Notes under the pieces: generated by a model
The model's database searches: none
What the model saw: only the letters and a program-made list of their open reading frames with translations
Told to the model about the DNA's origin: nothing
Made by a program: the position numbers and the translations under genes
From: Symbiopectobacterium purcellii_A
GTDB lineage: Bacteria > Pseudomonadota > Gammaproteobacteria > Enterobacterales > Enterobacteriaceae
Direction: 5' to 3'
Assembly (NCBI RefSeq): GCF_052050035.1
Contig: NZ_CP189880.1
Coordinates: forward strand, 82,953 to 146,952
DNA: 64,000 bases
Shown here: piece by piece, positions 53,671-62,587 of the stretch
Position numbering within the stretch: the first letter of the stretch is position 1
Layout of the letters: every line of letters starts with the position of its first letter

Positions 53671-54576
53671 AAGCTGCCGGACCTGGTGGAAATTCTGCCG
53701 GAAGCGCGTAAGTTTGGTGGTTGCTATGTGTTCGGTATTCAGTCCTACGCGCAGCTTGAGGACATCTACGGCGATAAAGGCGCCGCCACGCTGTTTGACG
53801 TCATGAACACCCGCGTATTCTTCCGTTCGCCGACGCGCAAAATTGCCGAATTCGCTGCAGGGGAGATAGGCGAGAAAGAAATCCTCAAAGCCTCCGAGCA
53901 GTATTCCTACGGGGTAGACCCGGTGCGTGACGGGACGTCGGTGGGCAAGGACATGGAGCGCGTGACACTCGTCAGCTACTCCGACATCCAGACGCTGCCG
54001 GATCTCTCCTGTTATATCACGCTACCGGGACCGTATCCGGCAGTGAAGATGGCCCTGAAGTACCAGCCACGACCGAAGGTCGCGCCCGAATTCATCCCGC
54101 GCACCCTGGATGAGCAGGCGGATGCGCGTCTAAGCCTCGCCTTGGCCGCACGCGAAGACGAATCTCGCAGTCTGGCGGGGTTGTTTACGCCGGATATACC
54201 GGTTGCAGCGGCTGAGAAAGTGGAAACGACAGTGGTGGCCAGCGGACCCCTGGTGCCTGTGGACGTCCCTGTCGCCCCTGCTCCGCCCGTTGCGCGCCCA
54301 GAGACGAGTGGCGCACCTCCGCTTAAATCGGGTTCATCGGCAGCAGCGGTGGGCGTTGGCGGTACCGAGCAAGAGCTGGTCAGCAAAGCCGAAGAGGCTG
54401 AAGAGCTGCCGCCCGGTATCAATGTCAGCGGTGAAGTGGTGGACAGGGATGCTTTTGAAGCCTGGCAGGCTGAGCAGGAGGGGCTGTCAGGGAAGGATAG
54501 GCAGCGCCGTGAAGAGGTGAACATCAATGTGCATCGTTCGCCTGAAAAGGGTCTTGAACCGGGAGGGTACATCTGA
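53671..54576 (+). pseudogene. traD: TraD coupling protein, C-terminal part (truncated by IS30)
   Basis: Some 300 residues (KLPDLVEILPEARKFGGCYV FGIQSYAQLEDIYG...) match the C-terminal third of F-type TraD, which is about 700 residues. TraD is the membrane ATPase that brings the relaxase to the mating channel. Retained are the last part of the motor domain (KIAEFAAGEIGEKEILKASEQYSYG) and the Pro/Ala-rich C-terminal tail that contacts TraM. The Walker motifs and membrane segments are lost upstream. An accidental ATG inside the IS30 end (53644) opens the frame. The stop overlaps the traI start (TGATG). Confidence 0.9.
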
Positions 54577-57500
54577 TGATGAGCATCGGATCGGTTAAAT
54601 CTGCCGGCAGCGCGGGCAATTATTACACCGACAAGGACAACTACTACGTCATCGGCAGTATGGGTGAGCGCTGGGCCGGAAAGGGCGCTGAAGCGCTGGG
54701 GCTGAGCGGCGGGGTGGACCAAAAGGTCTTTACGAAGGTGCTCGAAGGGCGTCTCCCGGACGGCAGCGACCTCAGTAGGACCCAGGACGGCACCAACAAA
54801 CACCGTCCGGGCTACGACCTGACCTTCTCCGCGCCCAAAAGTATCTCAGTGATGGGCATGCTCGGGGGTGACACGCGGCTGATTGACGCGCATAACCACG
54901 CGGTGGATACCGCTGTGAAGCAGGTGGAGGCACTGGCCTCTACGCGGGTGATGAGCGACGGTAAAAGTCACACCGAGTTGACCGGCAATCTGGTGATGGC
55001 GCTGTTTAACCACGATACCAGCCGTGACCAGGAGCCGCAGTTGCACACCCATGCCGTGGTGGCCAACCTCACCCGGCATGGTGATAATTGGCGCACGCTC
55101 AGCAGCGATAAGGTCGGCAAAACCGGCTTCATCGAAAACGTGTACGCCAACCAGATAGCCTTCGGTAAAATTTACCGCGCCGCGTTGCATCAGGAAGTCA
55201 CGGCGCTGGGCTATGAGACTGAGGTAGTAGGCAAGCACGGCATGTGGGAGCTGAAAGACGTGCCGGTCGGCGAATTCTCCAGTCGCACTCAGGCGATTAA
55301 GGACGCCGTTGGGGAAGATGCGTCGCTAAAATCACGCGACATGGCCGCGCTGGATACGCGGCGCTCGAAAGCAAAGGTCGATCCAGCGCAACGGATGAGC
55401 GAGTGGATGCACACACTGAAAGCCACCGGCTTCGATATCCGGGGCTACCGCGAGGACGCTGACCAGCGTGCGCAGTCGGGTGACATCCCGGCCCCGGCCG
55501 TGGAGGCCGTCGACATCAGCGCGTCGGTCGGCCTAGCCATCGGCCTGCTGAGCGACCGGCGGGCGCGCTTCACCTACTCTGAATTGCTGGCCACCACAAT
55601 AGGCCAGTTGCCCGCGCAGCCGGGAGTGGTGGCGCAGGCGCGCGAGGGCATCGAGTCGGCGATTAAAAACGAGCAGCTTATTCCGCTCGATAGAGAAAAA
55701 GGCCTGTTCACCTCAAACATTCATGTGCTCGACGAACTGTCTGTGGCGGCCCTGACCCGCGACCTGCAGCGAGCCGGGCCGATTGATACCTTTGCGGATA
55801 AAGCACAGCCCCGTACTCGAGCCTACTCTGACGCGGTCAGTGTGCTGGCACAGGACCGTCTGCCGGTGGCGATTGTGGCCGGGCAAGGGGGTGCCGCTGG
55901 CCAGCGTGAGCGTGTAGCGGAGCTGGCCATGATGGCGCATGAACAGGGACGCGAGGTGCAGATAGTGGCGGCAGATCGCCGCTCGGCCCGCAGCCTGGCG
56001 CAGGATGAGCGGCTTGGCGGGGAATACATTACCGACAGGCGGGCACTGACTGAGGGGATGACCTTTTTACCGGGCAGCACGCTGATTGTCGACCAAAGCG
56101 AAAAGCTGACGCTTAAGGAGACGCTGACGCTGCTCGATGGCGCCCTGCGTCATAACGTGCAGCTATTGATGACCGACAGCGGGCAACGCAGCGGCACTGG
56201 CAGCGCCCTGACGGTGATGAAAGAAACGGGCGTGAATACGCTGAGCTGGCAGCAGGGGGAGAAAACCCGGGTGGACGTCATCAGCGAGCCTGACCGGCGT
56301 CAGCGTTATGACCGGCTGGCCAACGACTTTGCCCGCAGTATACGGGAGGGAGAACACAGCGTGGCACAGGTTACCGGTGCCCGCGAACAGGCGGCACTCA
56401 CCGGTGCGGTGCGTAATGCCCTGCGCTCAGAACGCGTGCTGGGCGAGAAAGAGCAAACCATCACCGCGCTGGAGCCGGTGTGGCTGGACAGTCGCCATCA
56501 GCAGGTGCGTGACCACTACCGCAACGGCATGGTGATGGAGCGTTGGGATGCTCAGGCGCGACGTCATGAACGGTTTGTGATAGAACGCGTTACCGCCCGT
56601 AATAACAGCCTGACGCTGCGCAATGCGCAGGGTGAAAGTCAGGTGACCCGGCTGGCGTCGCTCGACAGCAGCTGGTCGTTGCTTCGCGCCACACAAATCC
56701 CGGTGTCGGAAGGGGACCGACTGGCGGTGCTGGGCAAAATGCCAGGCGCAAGGCTTAAGGGGGGCGATACCGTGACCGTCACCGGCTTGGATGATAAAGG
56801 CATAGCCGTGACCCTGCCAGGTCGCAAGGGAACGGTGGCGCTGCCGTCCGGAGACAGTCCGTTTACGGCGCCGAAAGTCGGGCAAGGTTGGGTGGGATCG
56901 CCGGGGAGCAGCGTGAGTGATAACGCCACGGTATTTGCCTCGCTGAGCCTGCGGGAGATGGACACCTCCACCCTGAACACGCTGGCCCTGAGCGGTCCGC
57001 AGGTGCGGCTGTATTCGGCGCAGACCGAAGCGAAAACCACGGAAAAACTCGCTCGGCAGCCGACCTTCAGCGTGGTGTCGGCACAAATCAAGGCAGCGTC
57101 CGGACATGACCGACTGGAAGAGGCGCTCACACACCAAAAAAACGCGCTGCACACCCCGGTGCAGCAGGCCATTCATCTGGCCATCCCTGCACTGGAAAGT
57201 CGCAACCTCGCCTTCACAAAACCGCAGCTTATGGCGGCGGCCAGCGAGGCAGCGCCGACAGGGCCGGGACTGACGGCGATTGAGCGGGAGATAGACCAGC
57301 AAACCCGGGATGGTTCGCTGATGTCGGTGCCGGTCTCACCGGGGAACGGGCTGCAGCTGCTGGTTGCCCGTGCATCTTATAACGCCGAGAAAAGTATTCT
57401 GCGTCATGTGCTGGAAGGGAAAGACGCGGTCGAACCGCTGATGGCACAGGTTCCGGCGGCGCAGCTCGATGGCCTCACCCTTGGTCAGCGTAACGCCACC

Positions 57501-59822
57501 CGGATGATACTGGGTTCGAAAGACCGTTTCACCTTGGTGCAGGGCTATGCCGGGGTGGGTAAAACCACCCAATTTCGGGCGGTGATGTCGGCTATCGACA
57601 CACTACCGGAGCAGCAGCAGCCCCGCGTCATTGGCGTGGCACCCACCCACAGAGCCGTGAGCGAAATGCGCGATGCCGGCGTGCCGGAGTCGCAGACGCT
57701 CGCTGCGTTTATTCACGACACGCAACAGCAGCTGCGCGGCGGCGAACAGCCGGATTTTCGCAACGTGCTGTTCCTGGTGGATGAAAGCTCGATGGTCGGC
57801 AATGCCGATATGGCCCGGGCCTATGGCCTGATCGCCGGGGGCGGCGGACGGGCGGTGTTAAGTGGCGACACTGAACAGTTGCAGTCCATCGCACCTGGCC
57901 AACCGTTCCGTCTGCTGCAAAAACGCAGCGCCATCGACGTAGCGGTGATGCAGGAGATCGTCCGCCAGACCCCAGCTCTGAAACCGGCGGTCTACAGTTT
58001 GATTGACCGGGACATCGACAGCGCCCTCAACAGCATTGAGCAGGTGTCCCCTGCACAGGTGCCACGTCAGGCGGGTGCCTGGCAGCCGGAGAGTTCGGTG
58101 GTGGAGTTCGGGGCGGCGCAGGAGAAGGCCATCGAGAAAGGTCTGGGCGACGGGAGCCTGACGCCCGGTGCGCAGCCCGCCACCCTCTATGAAGCCATCG
58201 TGCGCGACTACGCCGGGCGCACACCGCAGGCGCAGGCACAGACCATCGTGGTGACTACCCTGAACGCCGACCGGCGGGCGCTGAACGCGCAGATACATGA
58301 GGCTCGTCAGGCGGCCGGTGAGCTGGGTGAGCTGGAGGCCCGGCTACCGGTACTGACCTCCGCTAACCTGCGTGACGGTGAACTGCGTAAAATGGCCACC
58401 TGGCAGGCGGCGCACGACAATCTGGTGCTGCTGGACAGCACCTACTATCGGATTGACAGCCTAGATAAGGACGGGCAGTTGGTCACCCTGAAAGATGAGC
58501 AGGGCAACACCCGCTCGCTGTCCCCCACCCAGGCGGCGACAGAGGGGGTGACGCTGTATCGCCCGGACACCCTCACGGTGTCGCCCGGCGACCGGATGCG
58601 CTTTTCAAAAAGCGACAATGAGCGTGGTTTTGTGGCCAACAGCGTCTGGACAGTATCCGAGATTGACGGTGACAGGGTAACGCTGTCCGACGGACACCAG
58701 ACCCGGACGGTGAACCCCGCTGCCGAGCGGGCAGAACAGCATATCGACCTGGCCTACGCCGTCACTGCCCACGGGGCGCAGGGGGCCAGTGAGCCGTTTG
58801 TGATTGCCCTGCAGGGCACCGAAGGAGCACGAAAAGCCATGGTGAGCTTCGAATCGGCCTACGTGGCGCTGAGCCGTATGAAGCAGCATGTACAGGTTTA
58901 CACCGACGACCGTGCGGCCTGGGTTGAGGCAATGGGAAAATCTCGCGCCCGCAGCACGGCGCATGACATTCTGGCGCCTCGCGGTGACCGGGCAGTCAGT
59001 AATGCCGAGCGTTTGATGGGTACGGCAAAGCCGCTGGGAGAGGTGGCGGCCGGACGCGCAGTGCTGCGACAGGCTGGATTGTCGCCGGACGGCTCGATGG
59101 CACGTTTCATCTCGCCCGGTCGTAAATATCCGCAGCCCCATGTGGTGCTGCCGGCCTTTGACGGCAACGGTAAGCCGGCGGGTATCTGGCTGAGTTCGCT
59201 GATGCCCGGTGAGGGTGAAGTGCGTGGGCTGACGAACGAAGGGCGCGTGATGGGCAGTGAGGAAGCCACGTTTGCCGGCCTGCAGGTGAGCCGTAATGGG
59301 GAATCGCTGCTGGCGGCCGATATGCCGGCTGCGGTGAAGCTGGCGCGGGAAAATCCGCACAGCGGCGTGGTGGTACGTCTTCCCGGCAGCGAGGGGCGGC
59401 CCTGGAACCCCGGTGCCATCACCGGGGGCCGGGTCTGGGCGGATGGCATATCGGATGATGTGGTCACTGGCACACAGCATGGCGAAAAGCTGCCGCCGGA
59501 GGTGGTGGCGCAGCAGGCGCAGGCCGAACAGCAGCGCCGCGAAAGGGAAGAACGGGCCGCGCAGGCGGTACGGGAAATGGCGCGCAGCGGTGATAAGGGC
59601 AGGGAAGGCACAGACCCTGTACGGGAAGTGGCGCGAGAGCTGGAACGCACGCAGGACCTCACCCCTGACGCGGTCAGGGTACCGGACAATCATGAGGAGC
59701 GCCGCCGCAATGACGCGGTGGCACAGGTGGTGCACGAGAGCGTGCAACGTGAACGCCTGCAACAGATGGAGCGCGAGGTGGTGCGTGACCTCGACCGGGA
59801 AAAAACACTGAGCGGAGACTGA
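54576..59822 (+). CDS. traI: TraI conjugative relaxase-helicase
   Basis: The 1748-residue protein has the length of F TraI (1756). The N-terminal HUH relaxase domain shows the paired tyrosines NYYTDKDNYY (Y16, Y17, Y23, Y24) and the metal-binding histidines LFNHDTSRDQEPQLHTHAVV (H136, H147, H149). An inactive helicase-like segment follows, then the active TrwC-type helicase with Walker A YAGVGKTTQF (near residue 990), VDESSMVG and GDTEQLQSIAPGQPF motifs, and a C-terminal TraI_2B/TraI-like domain (DLAYAVTAHGAQGASEPFVI, RKAMVSFESAYVALSRMKQHVQVYTDD). It nicks oriT and unwinds the transferred strand. No oriT is seen in the window. It is intact; traX follows directly. Confidence 0.97.
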   Translation: MMSIGSVKSAGSAGNYYTDKDNYYVIGSMGERWAGKGAEALGLSGGVDQKVFTKVLEGRLPDGSDLSRTQDGTNKHRPGYDLTFSAPKSISVMGMLGGDTRLIDAHNHAVDTAVKQVEALASTRVMSDGKSHTELTGNLVMALFNHDTSRDQEPQLHTHAVVANLTRHGDNWRTLSSDKVGKTGFIENVYANQIAFGKIYRAALHQEVTALGYETEVVGKHGMWELKDVPVGEFSSRTQAIKDAVGEDASLKSRDMAALDTRRSKAKVDPAQRMSEWMHTLKATGFDIRGYREDADQRAQSGDIPAPAVEAVDISASVGLAIGLLSDRRARFTYSELLATTIGQLPAQPGVVAQAREGIESAIKNEQLIPLDREKGLFTSNIHVLDELSVAALTRDLQRAGPIDTFADKAQPRTRAYSDAVSVLAQDRLPVAIVAGQGGAAGQRERVAELAMMAHEQGREVQIVAADRRSARSLAQDERLGGEYITDRRALTEGMTFLPGSTLIVDQSEKLTLKETLTLLDGALRHNVQLLMTDSGQRSGTGSALTVMKETGVNTLSWQQGEKTRVDVISEPDRRQRYDRLANDFARSIREGEHSVAQVTGAREQAALTGAVRNALRSERVLGEKEQTITALEPVWLDSRHQQVRDHYRNGMVMERWDAQARRHERFVIERVTARNNSLTLRNAQGESQVTRLASLDSSWSLLRATQIPVSEGDRLAVLGKMPGARLKGGDTVTVTGLDDKGIAVTLPGRKGTVALPSGDSPFTAPKVGQGWVGSPGSSVSDNATVFASLSLREMDTSTLNTLALSGPQVRLYSAQTEAKTTEKLARQPTFSVVSAQIKAASGHDRLEEALTHQKNALHTPVQQAIHLAIPALESRNLAFTKPQLMAAASEAAPTGPGLTAIEREIDQQTRDGSLMSVPVSPGNGLQLLVARASYNAEKSILRHVLEGKDAVEPLMAQVPAAQLDGLTLGQRNATRMILGSKDRFTLVQGYAGVGKTTQFRAVMSAIDTLPEQQQPRVIGVAPTHRAVSEMRDAGVPESQTLAAFIHDTQQQLRGGEQPDFRNVLFLVDESSMVGNADMARAYGLIAGGGGRAVLSGDTEQLQSIAPGQPFRLLQKRSAIDVAVMQEIVRQTPALKPAVYSLIDRDIDSALNSIEQVSPAQVPRQAGAWQPESSVVEFGAAQEKAIEKGLGDGSLTPGAQPATLYEAIVRDYAGRTPQAQAQTIVVTTLNADRRALNAQIHEARQAAGELGELEARLPVLTSANLRDGELRKMATWQAAHDNLVLLDSTYYRIDSLDKDGQLVTLKDEQGNTRSLSPTQAATEGVTLYRPDTLTVSPGDRMRFSKSDNERGFVANSVWTVSEIDGDRVTLSDGHQTRTVNPAAERAEQHIDLAYAVTAHGAQGASEPFVIALQGTEGARKAMVSFESAYVALSRMKQHVQVYTDDRAAWVEAMGKSRARSTAHDILAPRGDRAVSNAERLMGTAKPLGEVAAGRAVLRQAGLSPDGSMARFISPGRKYPQPHVVLPAFDGNGKPAGIWLSSLMPGEGEVRGLTNEGRVMGSEEATFAGLQVSRNGESLLAADMPAAVKLARENPHSGVVVRLPGSEGRPWNPGAITGGRVWADGISDDVVTGTQHGEKLPPEVVAQQAQAEQQRREREERAAQAVREMARSGDKGREGTDPVREVARELERTQDLTPDAVRVPDNHEERRRNDAVAQVVHESVQRERLQQMEREVVRDLDREKTLSGD

Positions 59823-59823
59823 T

Positions 59824-60561
59824 ATGCGGGCAGAGGATAACGTTTTCTTTCCCCTGGTGGTGGTCATGGATAACTGGCTGCAACGGCTGATGGTCTGGAC
59901 GCCGGGGCAAATCGACCTGATTAAAACCGTGGCGCTGCTACTGATGGTGGCCGACCACACCAGTCTGCTGTTCGGGCTCGACAACGACGCGCTACGGCTG
60001 CTTGGGCGGGGTGCTTTCCCGCTGTTCGGCCTGGTCTGGGCGATCAATCTGGCCCGCCATCCGCGCATCCGTCAGTCTTCGCTGAACCGGTTGTGGGTGT
60101 GGGCCGTGGTGGCACAGGGCGGCTGTATACTCGCCGGGCTGCAGCCGTATGAGGGCAATATCCTGTTTGCCTTTGCGGTCAGCGGGCAGGTGCTGGCGCT
60201 GATGCAGCAGCACGGTCCCCGCGTGTGGCCACTGTCGCTGGGACTGGTTCTGGCGTGGCTTCCATTTTCGTACTTCAGCTATGGCCTTGCCGGCATCATG
60301 ATGCTGTTACTGGCCTACGGAGTGTGCATGACGGCCAGGCGCACCACCCGCACCGGACTGGCGTGCTGCCTGGCGCTGGTGATACTGGCGCTGAACGCCG
60401 GCGACGGTGCGGCGATGGTGATAGCGGGTCTGGTGATACCGGGCGTCACCTTGACAGTGCTGAGCTGCACCTGTCGTCTGGTCTCCCGCTTCTGGCCCCG
60501 GGATTTTTTCCCGCTGTTCTACACCGTGCATCTGGCGGTGTTGGGGCTGATTGCGATGTAA
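59824..60561 (+). CDS. traX: TraX pilin N-acetylase
   Basis: The 245-residue membrane protein matches F-type TraX, which acetylates the pilin N-terminus. Markers are QRLMVWTPGQIDLIKTVALLLMVADH, GRGAFPLFGLVWAINLARH, YEGNILFAFAVSGQVLAL and the C-terminal FWPRDFFPLFYTVHLAVLGL. Multiple hydrophobic segments indicate an inner-membrane location. The gene starts two bases after the traI stop (TGATATG), as in F. The pilin gene is not in the window, so its substrate may be absent. Confidence 0.95.
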   Translation: MRAEDNVFFPLVVVMDNWLQRLMVWTPGQIDLIKTVALLLMVADHTSLLFGLDNDALRLLGRGAFPLFGLVWAINLARHPRIRQSSLNRLWVWAVVAQGGCILAGLQPYEGNILFAFAVSGQVLALMQQHGPRVWPLSLGLVLAWLPFSYFSYGLAGIMMLLLAYGVCMTARRTTRTGLACCLALVILALNAGDGAAMVIAGLVIPGVTLTVLSCTCRLVSRFWPRDFFPLFYTVHLAVLGLIAM

Positions 60562-60629
60562 CGCAACGACCAGAAAGATAAGGTAAAGTAACGGCATTAG
60601 CAGCATTGAGCGATGCGGAGAGAAACAAC

Positions 60630-61327
60630 ATGAAATAACAGGGCCGTCCCACACTGACACTGCGCCGTAAGGTGCCCTCGGAAAAACCTGCAGCCTCAAC
60701 TGAGCACAACTCGCCCCGGGTGGATACCCCCCGGTGGTGACGCGAAAAAAAACAGTGGTGGTGAATGCCAGTGACAGCCCGCCGCCGGCCTGGAAAGTAA
60801 AAAAACAGGCAATGGAAGAACAAGAGAAAGCCGACCGGGCAGTTGCAAAAGCAGCGCGCCGGGTAGAGAAGGTGCGATTACGGGCCGAGCAGGAGAAAGC
60901 AGCCAAACAGGCAGAAAAGCAGAAGGCTGTGCAGCCGACGTTCATCAACATCATGCCGCTGGCGGACGCGGTGGCGGTCATACAACACTGTTGGCCGGCT
61001 CTGGTGGTTAATGGGGCGCCGCAGCTGTTGCCCATTCATGCGCGGGAAATGATGGCAGCCGATATCCGCGCACGTGGCCTGGACATCTCCATGAAAAAGC
61101 TTAAGCGCTGCCTGTCGGCCATCACTCGCTCGGAAATTTATTTGCAGAGCATGGTGGCGGAAGCGTGGCGGCTGAGCCTTGCGGGTGAGCCTGTGGCACA
61201 GGTGAGCGCGAGTGAAGCAGAGTATGCGGTGAAGCGTATTGCGCAGGAGCGGGGGCGCAACCAGCGCAGGCAGGCGTATGAGGAAAAGCAGGCCGCCGCT
61301 GCACTAGCAGGTAACCCGGTTGTTTAA
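60630..61327 (+). pseudogene. finO: FinO fertility inhibition protein, damaged N-terminus
   Basis: Two lesions are seen. From the expected ATG at 60630 (ribosome-binding site GGAGAG) the second codon is followed by TAA, then QGRPTLTLRRKVPSEKPAAS continues in frame like FinO. Near 60727 (C-run) the frame shifts to the main reading frame, which continues from GTG at 60734 as VTRKKTVVVNASDSPPPAWK VKKQAMEEQ... to 61327. The main part includes the ProQ/FinO domain (FINIMPLADAVAVIQHCWPAL, LDISMKKLKRCLSAITRSEIYL). An alternative is re-initiation at GTG 60734, giving a 197-residue FinO lacking the extreme N-terminus. The RNA-binding N-terminal tail is thus incomplete. Confidence 0.75.
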
Positions 61328-61466
61328 CCAGCCCGTAGAGCAAGGACAATATCCAGGCGAATGAGACACTGGCGAGTAACAAAGCATGGAACTCCGATTG
61401 CTCTGTTACTCGCCAAAGGTTTTCCCAAACGTTGGCGGCTTGCCGCTTACAACACCAGAACAGTAA

Positions 61467-61730
61467 AACAACGAGGGCAAGCTGACCGATGCTGATATCA
61501 GCGCGGCGGCAAAAGCCGTGAAATTTGATGCGAAGACAGCACCTGATGTTCAGGGAACGCTGGAGGGCATTAATGCCCTCCAACAGTTGGGCTTCAGTGG
61601 TACGCCTGCTCTGGTGGTTTTACCGTCAACCGGCGCCAATGCTGATAACGTGACGGTTATCCCTGGATACACCAGCGCGGAGGCCCTGCAGCAGGCCATC
61701 AATCATGCTGTCGGTGATACCAAAAAGTAA
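61467..61730 (+). pseudogene. DsbC/DsbG-like thioredoxin-fold protein, C-terminal remnant
   Basis: The frame (NEGKLTDADISAAAKAVKFD.. LGFSGTPALVVLPSTGANAD.. AVGDTKK) has the cis-proline GTPA motif and C-terminal helix of the DsbC/DsbG thioredoxin fold. The N-terminal dimer domain and the catalytic CxxC are missing; a stop codon lies upstream at 61464. Such proteins are seen next to IncFII-type replicons. Signal peptide and redox activity are lost. Confidence 0.6.
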
Positions 61731-62020
61731 TACGGTGTCCACCACCTGGCGACGCGCTATCTAATACAGCTAAAAGATACTGACGCCTTCGTTGTGCTCA
61801 GTTGTCCAACCCAGGAGAAGGGTAAAAGCAAGTTTTCCCCATCTCCGGCGTTTCTGGTTAACACATCCGAACAGTATTTCTGAGGTTATTGCTTTTTTCT
61901 CCCCCCTATGGGCCGCGCGCCAACGTGGCTCACAGTTTGATGTAAAGTTAAGTCGCTGATTTCAGGAATCTGTAGTATCCTCTGCGGAACGATCCTTGTT
62001 TGACCCTTGAGGATGCAGAG

Positions 62021-62281
62021 ATGTCGCAAGCTGAAAATGCAGTGACTTCCTCATCGAAAGTAAAGCGTTCTTATCGTAAAGGCAATCCGATGTCGGCTTC
62101 AGAAAAACAGCTGGCAGCGATTGCTCGGAAAAGAGTAACCCATAAAGAAGTAAAGGTTTTTGTTCGCAATCCTTTGAAAGATATAATGATAAAGGTGTGT
62201 GACGAGGAAGGGGTTACTCAGGCTGAATTTGTTGAAAAACTGATTGAACTGGAATTTCAACAGAGAGGCTTGCTGGGGTAA
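62021..62281 (+). CDS. copB: CopB/RepA2 copy-number repressor (replicon 2)
   Basis: The 86-residue protein (MSQAENAVTSSSKVKRSYRKGNPMSASEK...) shares its N-terminal 35 residues with CopB-1 but its C-terminal half (FVRNPLKDIMIKVCDEEGVTQAEFVEKLIELEF) is clearly different. That part contains the predicted ribbon-helix-helix-like DNA-binding and dimer region, so operator specificity may differ. The ATG at 62021 has GAGG upstream. A second start (TTG, 62000) is less likely. It represses the downstream repA promoter. Confidence 0.85.
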   Translation: MSQAENAVTSSSKVKRSYRKGNPMSASEKQLAAIARKRVTHKEVKVFVRNPLKDIMIKVCDEEGVTQAEFVEKLIELEFQQRGLLG

Positions 62282-62416
62282 AGTCTTTACTTTATTGCCA
62301 GTTATCGATTTGAATGCTAGATTACTGGTCGTTTTAACAGAATTTTGGCTGGCCACGCCGCAAGGTGGCAGGAAACTGGTTCTGATGGAATGTGCCCGGA
62401 GCCAGAAAAGACAAAA

Positions 62417-62515
62417 CCCCGATAATCTTTCTATTCTTGGCGGAAGGATAAGATTAACGGGGCTTACCTAAACTGTATAGAAGCGGTTGCTCTATGCAGG
62501 GAGTATAGTTCTATG
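62417..62515 (-). ncRNA. copA: CopA antisense RNA (replicon 2)
   Basis: On the minus strand the hairpin 62417-62462 (CCCCGTTAATCTTATCC .. GGATTAT-type stem, loop CCGCCAAGA) is followed by TTTTGTCTTTT. On the repA mRNA the loop reads CTTGGCGGA, keeping the UUGG U-turn but differing from replicon 1 (TTTGGCGAG), as do the upper stems. The 5' boundary is approximate. Confidence 0.8.
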
Positions 62516-62587
62516 CTCAGAAAAGTTCAATACCTTCTGTGTACATTACTCCTTCCGTGCAACATAAGCGCGGGCAGGTTTGGTTGA
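62513..62587 (+). CDS. tap: Tap, RepA leader peptide (replicon 2)
   Basis: The 24-codon frame from ATG 62513 to TGA 62585-62587 encodes the same peptide as replicon 1 (MLRKVQYLLCTLLLPCNISAG...) and overlaps the repA TTG start by eight bases. Translational coupling of repA is inferred from the arrangement. Confidence 0.85.
   Translation: MLRKVQYLLCTLLLPCNISAGRFG

Noticed and set aside
53644..54576. Apparent TraD protein with its own start
   Set aside because: The ATG lies within the IS30 terminal repeat and gives a chimeric leader (MLRFDWEWG); it is an accident of the fusion, so the gene was called a truncated traD.
61122..61583. 153-codon frame antisense to finO
   Set aside because: Overlaps finO and the DsbG-like remnant on the opposite strand; no recognisable domain. 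Antisense frames over the tc genes and traI were rejected likewise as effects of GC-rich codon bias.
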